Source: Bacteroidota bacterium (lineage in GTDB: Bacteria > Bacteroidota > Bacteroidia > B-17B0 > Aurantibacillaceae). Taken from it: DNA of 64,000 nucleotides. This document shows positions 57,844 to 64,000 of the stretch, piece after piece. Position 1 is the stretch's first letter. Every line of letters starts with the position of its first letter. Below the pieces are notes generated by a model that ran no database searches, was not told the origin of the DNA, and saw nothing but the letters and a program-made list of their open reading frames with translations. The translations under genes and the position numbers were made by a program. The stretch is taken from NCBI GenBank assembly GCA_016711805.1, contig JADJSH010000021.1:1-64000 (forward strand), read 5' to 3'.

Positions 57844-58551
57844 TTACAGTTTTACCAAGTATTTCCCCTCCATTACTGGAATAACAGGGCATTGATTTGG
57901 CGTTAAGCAATATTTAATATCACGTTCTAAATCTAATTTTGCTAAACGATTGCGGTGCGAAGAGTTTGATAAAAATTCAAACAATTCATCTTTAGCAATA
58001 ATATATAAATGATTAGAGGCAATAGCAGAGTCGCAAGTAATTTCAAAACCTGATTCGGTAGTTAATTTGTTTACAACAGCTCCTGCAAAGATAGTGTCTT
58101 CTAAATTGAATTTATTTTTCCAACCAGCGCAAACTAAAATCACATCTTTTTTTTGAGAGGCTAAATACTCGCACAAGACATCTAAATTTAAAAAACTACC
58201 TACTAAAATCTTAGATGCTTTGCGACTTGCTTCAATAGCTTGCGTTCCATTTGTCGTTGAAATAGCAATGGTTTTTCCCTTTACTTTACTGTTCATGTAT
58301 CCAAAAGGACTGTTTCCTAATTCAAAACCTTCAATCACTTCTCCATCTCTTTCGGCCGCAGCCATGAAACCATTTTTTTGATATTCTCTTGCTTCCTCTA
58401 CTGTTGCAACTGGAATCATTTTGCTAACACCATTATAAAAGGCAGTAACAATGGCCGAGGTTGCTCTGAAAATATCAATTACAACCACAATCGAATTGTC
58501 TTTATGAAAAAGATTATAGGCTTGAGGTGTATAACAAACTTCTATGTTCAT
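57844..58551 (-). CDS. comB: 2-phosphosulfolactate phosphatase family (ComB)
   Basis: 235 residues with the ComB pattern: VVVIDIFRATSAIVTAFYNG, MAAAERDGEVIEGFELGNSP, AISTTNGTQAIEAS and VCAGWKNKFNLEDTIFAG. In methanogens the enzyme makes sulfolactate for coenzyme M. In Bacteroidota, which lack coenzyme M, the true substrate is unsettled, perhaps sulfonate metabolism. It is followed on its strand by a small membrane protein gene. Confidence 0.9.
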   Translation of the reverse strand: MNIEVCYTPQAYNLFHKDNSIVVVIDIFRATSAIVTAFYNGVSKMIPVATVEEAREYQKNGFMAAAERDGEVIEGFELGNSPFGYMNSKVKGKTIAISTTNGTQAIEASRKASKILVGSFLNLDVLCEYLASQKKDVILVCAGWKNKFNLEDTIFAGAVVNKLTTESGFEITCDSAIASNHLYIIAKDELFEFLSNSSHRNRLAKLDLERDIKYCLTPNQCPVIPVMEGKYLVKL

Positions 58552-58631
58552 TTTAGTTCGATTAAAGATTAATGATACAAGATTAAAGACTTTGATATCC
58601 TGTATCTTTAATCTTGTATCTTTTGTCTAAA

Positions 58632-59714
58632 TTATTTTTTCAAAAATGGTATTTTACAAACTTTAGCTTTAATGGCTTTATCTCTAATCACGATAAAAAT
58701 TTCAGAATCAGCTTTTGCAAATTCCTTGTTTACATAACCCATACCAATTGCTTTATTTAGAGTTGGTGATTGAGTTCCAGAAGTTACTTTACCAATGACA
58801 TTTCCATTAGCATCAGCAATTTGGTAATCGTGACGAGGAATGCCTCTGTCAATCATTTCAAAGCCTACTAATTTTTTAGTTACGCCATCTGTTTTTTGTT
58901 TTTCAATAGCGGCGCGATTAGTAAAGTCTTTTGTGAATTTTGTGATCCATCCTAAACCTGCTTCAATTGGAGAGGTAGTATCGTCAATATCGTTTCCGTA
59001 TAAACAGAAGCCCATTTCTAAACGTAAAGTGTCACGAGCGCCTAACCCAATTGGTTTAATGCCGAACTCAGCACCTGCTGTAAAAATAGCATCCCAAATT
59101 TTTTCTGCATCTTCATTTTTAAAGTAAATTTCAAAACCACCAGCACCAGTGTAACCAGTGTTAGAAATCACTACATTGTCGATGTCATTAAATTTACCTT
59201 TTGCAAACGAGTAATAAGGAATGTCAGTTAATTTAACATCTGTTAGTTTTTGTAAAGTTTCTAAACCTTTCGGTCCTTGAATTGCTAGTAAAGAAGTTTC
59301 TTCTGAAATGTTTTTCATATCAACACCTTCAGTGTTGTGTTTGCTAATCCAGTTCCAATCTTTATCAATATTAGAAGCGTTCACGACTAACATGTATGTT
59401 TTTTCGTCAATACGATACACAATTAAATCATCCACAATACCTCCATCGTTATTTGGCAAGCAAGAATATTGTGCTTTACCATCCGTTAAAACAGAACCAT
59501 CATTACTTGTTACTCTTTGAATTAAATCTAAAGCTTTATCTCCTTTTAAAATAAATTCGCCCATGTGGCTAACGTCAAAAACACCAACTGCATTTCTAAC
59601 AGTTGCATGCTCATCGTTTAATCCGCTATAAGAAACAGGCATATTGTATCCTGCAAATGGAACCATTTTAGCTCCTAAAGAAATGTGTTTTTGTGTAAGT
59701 GCTGTGTTTTTCAT
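58632..59714 (-). CDS. gcvT: Glycine cleavage system T protein
   Basis: 360 residues. GcvT transfers the methylene group from the H-protein-bound aminomethyl unit to tetrahydrofolate. The N-terminal part (MVPFAGYNMPVSYSGLNDEH, GVFDVSHMGEF with the catalytic Asp region), the folate-binding middle (SNTGYTGAGGFEIYF, ARDTLRLEMGFCLYGND) and the C-terminal barrel (GKVTSGTQSPTLNKAIGMGY) are all present. gcvH and gcvP are not adjacent. The start ATG at 59714 fits the family. Confidence 0.97.
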   Translation of the reverse strand: MKNTALTQKHISLGAKMVPFAGYNMPVSYSGLNDEHATVRNAVGVFDVSHMGEFILKGDKALDLIQRVTSNDGSVLTDGKAQYSCLPNNDGGIVDDLIVYRIDEKTYMLVVNASNIDKDWNWISKHNTEGVDMKNISEETSLLAIQGPKGLETLQKLTDVKLTDIPYYSFAKGKFNDIDNVVISNTGYTGAGGFEIYFKNEDAEKIWDAIFTAGAEFGIKPIGLGARDTLRLEMGFCLYGNDIDDTTSPIEAGLGWITKFTKDFTNRAAIEKQKTDGVTKKLVGFEMIDRGIPRHDYQIADANGNVIGKVTSGTQSPTLNKAIGMGYVNKEFAKADSEIFIVIRDKAIKAKVCKIPFLKK

Positions 59715-59747
59715 ATAAAATTATTGGGTTTACGAATGTATATATAA

Positions 59748-60224
59748 TTATAATTTATTTTGACGTTTTATTTTTTCTAATTCTTCAACATCTAATTGAT
59801 CTTTTAAACGATTAGCTGCCTTTTTTGATTCTATGAGCTGATTGATATGAAAGAAACGAACAGAAATATTTTCAATAATGGCTTCGTTAGAAGTTTCATA
59901 ACACTCATCAAATTTTTCTTGTTCAAAGCCTTTTAATTTTGTCATCACATCTAGTTCAAAACCAGAAGGTAAATATATCGAAGACCATCCAGGAACGAAA
60001 TCTACATTTTGTAGGTTAGGAATAGTGTCCAGTCCAGTTTCTTGAAGTGATTTTTGAAGAGCTTCTCTATTTTCTTTAGAATCTTTAATCCAGATGTCAA
60101 TATCAGATGTTAAGCGATTGTATCCATTTAAAATTGAGGCAAATCCACCGACCATGATATATTTCAATTTGTTTTTCTCAAATGCACGCCACAAATCTAG
60201 AAGTTCATCATCTGCAATATCCAT
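59748..60224 (-). CDS. Nucleotidyltransferase-fold protein
   Basis: 158 residues. The family core is readable: KYIMVGGFASILNGYNRLTS with the GG-x7-9-DxD layout completed by DIDIWI, and a third acidic position in FELDVM. These minimal nucleotidyltransferases (DUF6036/MNT-like) often act with a small helical partner, in some cases as toxin-antitoxin pairs that adenylylate targets. A 44-residue ORF starts just upstream (60227-60361). Function in this organism is not known. Confidence 0.8.
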   Translation of the reverse strand: MDIADDELLDLWRAFEKNKLKYIMVGGFASILNGYNRLTSDIDIWIKDSKENREALQKSLQETGLDTIPNLQNVDFVPGWSSIYLPSGFELDVMTKLKGFEQEKFDECYETSNEAIIENISVRFFHINQLIESKKAANRLKDQLDVEELEKIKRQNKL

Positions 60225-60226
60225 TC

Positions 60227-60361
60227 TTACTTTTGATTAGTATGTGTAATTATTTTTGCTTTAGATAGCATTTTTGAAATTCTTACCAAGCGAATAAAAT
60301 TTTTATATCGCTGAACATATACTTCATTTGGAGTAGTATCTTTTTTAATGGGAGAATCCAT
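60227..60361 (-). CDS. Small ORF upstream of nucleotidyltransferase
   Basis: 44 residues (starts MDSPIKKDTTPNEVYVQRYK, ends THTNQK), basic and helical. Its stop lies 2 bp before the ATG of the nucleotidyltransferase, so translation is probably coupled. Similar short ORFs precede related genes in Bacteroidota in my recollection. It may be a helical partner, but this is inference only. Confidence 0.6.
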   Translation of the reverse strand: MDSPIKKDTTPNEVYVQRYKNFIRLVRISKMLSKAKIITHTNQK

Positions 60362-60372
60362 AAGCAAATCTA

Positions 60373-61470
60373 CTATTTTATTAGAGATTTTAAAACACCT
60401 AAATAGGTATCTTTATGAGCATTTACAGAGTAGTTTTTAACCACTGTATCTCGGCCTGCCTCCCCAATTTTATGACGTAAGTCGCTATTTTCAATTAAAA
60501 GAGAAAGACAATCGATCCATTCCTGCTCAGTTTGAGCTAAAAAACCATTTTTGCCATGTTCAATAATGTCTGAATTTACGCCTACATTACTCATAACAGT
60601 TGCAACGCCACATGCCATATAAGATAACCCTTTCAGCCCGCATTTACCTTTTACCCACTCATCGTTTGGAAGCGACATAATACCAATATCAAAACAGTTT
60701 AAATCATCAACTTCTGTTTTTGAACTCCAATTTTTACTTATCACTTTGATTTCTGGATGAGTATATGACCCTTGTCCAATGACGTGAATCTCTATTTTAT
60801 CTGGGTATTTATTTTGAATTTGTTTTAAAGCAGGAATTGCCATTTCAAAATGCTTAATAGTGCTAATACTTCCGCTCCAACCAATTACAATTTTTTTGTC
60901 AGGCTGAGCGGAGTCGAAGCCCCTTAATTCTGGTTTTGGTTTGTGAAAATCTGTATCAATGGTTGTTGGAATGATAATCGTATTTGGATTAAATTGTTTA
61001 GCGTAATTTGCTAAAAAAGAGTTACCTGCAATCACGCGATGGGCATGAGCAATATTGATTTTGGTTTTATCTGGATTTTTTAAGAATTCAAATTTTTTGT
61101 TTTCTGGCGACGTATCCAATAACCAAATACTGTCATCAAAATCGAAAATAACTTTATGTCTTTTAAAGAATTGTTTTTCAAAATAAGAAGAACCTAATAA
61201 CAATGCTTCGCGCTGAATAAAAATGACATCAAATTGTTTTGCTCGACGCAAATCGTTTAATCTAATAAATAGTGATTTAAAAAGAATCCACGCTTTTTTG
61301 AAATAGTTTCCTGGACTGTAAAATACTTTATCATCCTTTTGCGAAATGATTTCTGATAATTCCCAATCAAAGCCGTTTACTTTAAAATAATTTAAGTACT
61401 GCTCAAAACGGTAGCGTTGACTTGGCGAACGATTTAGACGATGGTCGGCTATGATTAAAATCTTGGGCAA
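60373..61470 (-). CDS. Glycosyltransferase, GT4 type
   Basis: 365 residues. Two Rossmann halves: an N-terminal acceptor domain (IIADHRLNRSPSQRYRFEQY, HKVIFDFDDSIW) and a C-terminal donor domain (IVIGWSGSISTIKHFEMAI, VKGKCGLKGLSYMACGVATV, NVGVNSDIIEHGKNGFLAQ). An in-frame dispersed repeat gives RGFDSAQPDKK between the halves. It is probably part of the surface polysaccharide cluster with the two upstream genes; the stop of the GT-C-like gene is 2 bp before its start. Confidence 0.88.
   Translation of the reverse strand: MPKILIIADHRLNRSPSQRYRFEQYLNYFKVNGFDWELSEIISQKDDKVFYSPGNYFKKAWILFKSLFIRLNDLRRAKQFDVIFIQREALLLGSSYFEKQFFKRHKVIFDFDDSIWLLDTSPENKKFEFLKNPDKTKINIAHAHRVIAGNSFLANYAKQFNPNTIIIPTTIDTDFHKPKPELRGFDSAQPDKKIVIGWSGSISTIKHFEMAIPALKQIQNKYPDKIEIHVIGQGSYTHPEIKVISKNWSSKTEVDDLNCFDIGIMSLPNDEWVKGKCGLKGLSYMACGVATVMSNVGVNSDIIEHGKNGFLAQTEQEWIDCLSLLIENSDLRHKIGEAGRDTVVKNYSVNAHKDTYLGVLKSLIK
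60898..60920 (-). repeat. In-frame palindromic repeat inside glycosyltransferase
   Basis: On the minus strand GCTTCGACTCCGCTCAGCCT is read as GFDSAQP, the same family as the dnaG copy at 9690-9712. It lies in the linker between the two glycosyltransferase domains, where an insertion is easily tolerated. Confidence 0.75.
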
Positions 61471-61472
61471 AA

Positions 61473-62690
61473 TTATTCGGTTATTTTATTGAAATACTTT
61501 GTGTAAAGTGGAATTGTAAATCCGAAGCAAGATAAAAATATTATAGGAATAAATCCTAAATAATGTCGGAACCCAACCCATGTTACCGTTGCAATATACT
61601 TATTTAAGAAAAAGGTGAGTATTAAAAAATACCCGAAGGCTAAAAAAGTGATTATGAGCCATATTTGGTTTTTGACTAGGCTCTTTAGAAAAAAAATACT
61701 AGCTACAATGTTTGTTGCTATTAGTAAAAAGACGGCTTTACTAACATCTAATGTACTATTGATAAAGGAAAGTTGAAATGCATCATTAGATAGAAATTGA
61801 ATGAAATCTTGATAGCCAATTGCCCCTGCTGGGATATATATAGATAAAATATGGTGCATGTAAGCTTCAAATGCTTGATTTGGAATTGTAAAATGCTTCC
61901 AAGTGTAAAATAAAGCAATAAAAAACGTTACAATGAAAGTTGAAACTACTGTGTTTTTTATAGTTACATGACGTATAAATTTACTAAATACCAAAACTAA
62001 TAGTATCGGCATGAGAAATATATTGGTTAAGGCTGAAAATACCGATAAGCAGGAAAGTCCAATGATAGAATATAATAACTTATCTGTTGGAATGTGATAG
62101 TACTTGATTATTAAAAGAAGTGTTGAATTTATGAATAAGGGCGACATTAAGTTATTCCCTAATCCATAACGTTCGTGCGTACAAATTAGTAAGCCAAATA
62201 AAGTGCAGGCGGTTCCTAAAAACATAGGTATTTTGTATCCTAAGTGTTGTAGAGCTTTATTTATAGGAATACAAATAAACATACCGAGTACAAACATGAG
62301 GTATGATAAAATCCTTAATGATTGCAGTCTTTGAAATATATCAATGCCCATTTTTTTTAGAATTAAATCAGGTACTGCCAATAAGCTGTAATACAATGGA
62401 GGATGTTTAGCTTGGTAGGAATTGTTTCCGAATCCTAGTTGTTCTCTTGTTTTAATTGTATCGCCAACAATTTTATTAGGATTATTTTTGATGTGTAAAA
62501 ACAATTCATCTGATATAGGATCTGATAGTTTTGGCAAAGTTCCATGTTCTATCTTATCAATATAATCCATGTGAGCATATTCGTCAATCGGACTCCATTT
62601 ATTTTTTTCTAAAATAAATTTTACAGACCATGCCATGGTAATCAGGCAAATCAATAGAAGTATATTATTTATAAGCTTTTCAGTTTTCAA
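61473..62690 (-). CDS. GT-C-like polytopic glycosyltransferase
   Basis: 405 residues with about ten membrane helices. The first extracytoplasmic loop has the acidic start PIDEYAHMDYIDKIEHG and the motif YQAKHPPLYYSLL, both typical of GT-C (PMT/ArnT-like) enzymes that use lipid-linked sugars. The donor is unknown. It sits between the GT4 gene and the AlgJ-like gene, spaced 2 and 9 bp, and so is likely in the same operon. Confidence 0.75.
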   Translation of the reverse strand: MKTEKLINNILLLICLITMAWSVKFILEKNKWSPIDEYAHMDYIDKIEHGTLPKLSDPISDELFLHIKNNPNKIVGDTIKTREQLGFGNNSYQAKHPPLYYSLLAVPDLILKKMGIDIFQRLQSLRILSYLMFVLGMFICIPINKALQHLGYKIPMFLGTACTLFGLLICTHERYGLGNNLMSPLFINSTLLLIIKYYHIPTDKLLYSIIGLSCLSVFSALTNIFLMPILLVLVFSKFIRHVTIKNTVVSTFIVTFFIALFYTWKHFTIPNQAFEAYMHHILSIYIPAGAIGYQDFIQFLSNDAFQLSFINSTLDVSKAVFLLIATNIVASIFFLKSLVKNQIWLIITFLAFGYFLILTFFLNKYIATVTWVGFRHYLGFIPIIFLSCFGFTIPLYTKYFNKITE

Positions 62691-62699
62691 ATTAACGCA

Positions 62700-64000
62700 T
62701 TAATTGTTTTTCATCCAATCTGGGTTAGCTTCAAGTAATTTATCAATGTCAGATTCTATTATTTCGTAAACAACGTAACCAGGTGTTTCGGTTTCAATTA
62801 CTTCTAAAGTCATATTGTTACTCCATATATAAACACAGTCGCTAAAGTTTTCAGAAAAGAAAGTGATCATCAAATTAAAAAAGGAGTCTCTGTAAACAAC
62901 GGCCTTTGGTAGCTTACTTTTTTTAATAGCAGTTCTTCTTGATTTTTGTTTAATTGGAGTAGCTGTATATGTTGTTGGATCTACTTCATCAAAAGGATAC
63001 TTTGTTGTTCTGTTTAAATCTGTTTCATTATTTATTAGCATATTTTCTAGCGACAATTGCTTACTCAAATCAGCATTGTTTTTTAATACCATTCCTTCCT
63101 TATAATTTATCAATGTTATTGGCTTTAGGTCAGAATTATATTTCGACATTTCATTCATTAGTTTTTTGTAACCTAAATAGCCGCCATTAAAATTCCAATG
63201 AATATCATGTTTGTAATAAACATCTTGTGTTTCTTTTGCTTTTAATAATTCGGGGGTGACATCTATAATTTTCGCGGTACTGTTTTTTTCTAAAAAAGCA
63301 CTTAACTGATTTAATTTAGAGATGTTGCTTTTCTTTTTTATGTTATCTGGCAAGTATTCTGGATAGATACTTGATTTTACGGGTAAAACCATGACAAAAA
63401 AGTGAATGCCTCTTTTTTCATGCCATTGCTTAGCTTCTTCTAAATTATGTTTAATCGTATTTAATTGTTCATTAGTATAAAGTGTTTTGTTTTGATAGTC
63501 ACCACTGTTAATTGGATCAACAGAAAACAACCATCCGTTTTTTCCAACACATACTGAATTTGGTTTGGACGAGGTGTTAAATATTTTAAATTTGAATAAG
63601 CTGTTTACTGTACTAAGTTCTTTTTTAAATCCAAAATTATCTTCGTAGTAACCTGAAAATTCTTTTGGATAAGCAGTTACAGTTGTAAAATCAAAAACCG
63701 GCTTGGATTTTAAGATTCTATTTTCGGTTTCTGAAATTTTGCTTACTGGGAATAAAGTCATCCAAATACCAGGTAATGTAATCATTACAATAAAGGCAGC
63801 TAATATCAAATGTTGAGTAGTAATTTTCACTTGCAAAAGTGATAATGATTTTACTCTAATAATATATAAAACAAAAATAGCTAGGCAAATGCTAATTAAT
63901 AGAGGAAATAAATAAATTGACGGAGTGATGCTTAATGTGTTTTCGTATTGTTTAAAATAAAATTGACTGATAATGTTTGAATCATTTCCGTTAGATTCAA
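62700..64000 (-). CDS. AlgJ/AlgX-like DHHW O-acetyltransferase-type protein, partial
   Basis: The part from about 63830 has an N-terminal helix (LILAAFIVMITLPGIWMTLF) and an SGNH-like domain with the DHHW-type motif YYKHDIHWNFNGGYLGY, as in alginate O-acetylation proteins. The frame is open without a stop from 62700 to the window edge; the extra upstream part adds a further membrane helix (YLFPLLISICLAIFVLYII). Either the protein starts near 63830 (GTG or TTG) overlapping an upstream membrane gene, or it is a fusion to an MBOAT-like protein. The start is therefore unresolved. Confidence 0.75.
   Translation of the reverse strand, partial: ESNGNDSNIISQFYFKQYENTLSITPSIYLFPLLISICLAIFVLYIIRVKSLSLLQVKITTQHLILAAFIVMITLPGIWMTLFPVSKISETENRILKSKPVFDFTTVTAYPKEFSGYYEDNFGFKKELSTVNSLFKFKIFNTSSKPNSVCVGKNGWLFSVDPINSGDYQNKTLYTNEQLNTIKHNLEEAKQWHEKRGIHFFVMVLPVKSSIYPEYLPDNIKKKSNISKLNQLSAFLEKNSTAKIIDVTPELLKAKETQDVYYKHDIHWNFNGGYLGYKKLMNEMSKYNSDLKPITLINYKEGMVLKNNADLSKQLSLENMLINNETDLNRTTKYPFDEVDPTTYTATPIKQKSRRTAIKKSKLPKAVVYRDSFFNLMITFFSENFSDCVYIWSNNMTLEVIETETPGYVVYEIIESDIDKLLEANPDWMKNN

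Noticed and set aside
58552..58631. Inverted repeat between comB and gcvT as a terminator
   Set aside because: The repeated segment (GATACAAGATTAAAG and its complement) is AT-rich without a stable G+C stem, and looks like another dispersed repeat rather than a terminator.

Overview
The window comes from an AT-rich member of the Bacteroidota. The evidence is a giant secreted protein built from SprB-type repeats with a gliding-motility-type (T9SS type B) C-terminal domain, a T9SS type A tail on an SGNH hydrolase, TPR/SpoIIE-phosphatase hybrids, WG-repeat and DUF4421-like proteins, and a type II-C CRISPR system with Flavobacteria-like tracrRNA. No rRNA or tRNA gene was recognised.

Layout. 0-5.6 kb holds a type II-C CRISPR-Cas locus (partial CRISPR repeat at the left edge, cas2, cas1, cas9, tracrRNA). 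All three cas genes are broken: about nine small indels plus one deletion that removes the cas9 3' end and the cas1 5' end. The RNA parts (repeat, anti-repeat, terminators) look intact. 5.7-12.5 kb is ordinary chromosome: SGNH hydrolase, gatB, dnaG, and a TPR-SpoIIE phosphatase. 12.7-25.7 kb holds a decayed small exported-protein gene and then a roughly 12.5-kb adhesin-like gene. That gene contains five higher-order repeats of exactly 1152 bp and has a frameshift near its 5' end. 25.8-38.9 kb carries purN, dnaX, a patatin with an in-frame stop, radA, a second TPR-SpoIIE protein, a group of small exported proteins, and a two-component system preceded by four 11-bp-phased GTTA repeats.

39.3-43.9 kb is the most unusual part. 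Six small unrelated genes lie on the minus strand, and most are separated by a conserved element of about 170 bp. In four cassettes the bases just after the gene are the reverse complement of the bases just before it and end in AAC/GTT, as expected for integron gene cassettes with their own attC sites. No integrase is visible, so this looks like a cassette array without an integrase (CALIN-like), abutting a truncated nitrilase gene. 44-64 kb returns to backbone: OsmC, a TPR/GT-C membrane protein, a large histidine kinase with an in-frame stop, a WG-repeat protein, a GT2-DUF2062 protein, a pseudouridine synthase, comB, gcvT, a nucleotidyltransferase with a 44-aa partner ORF, and a surface-polysaccharide cluster running off the right edge.

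Several short dispersed repeat families recur: FDSAQ/TELVEV-type palindromes, some read in frame inside genes; a GGGATTGCAGCG element; and a CCACATAG-ended MITE-like element. Frame disruptions cluster at 0.4-4 kb and 12.7-13.4 kb. Elsewhere reading frames are long and clean apart from two in-frame stops. Many indels are in homopolymers, so sequencing error cannot be excluded from sequence alone.
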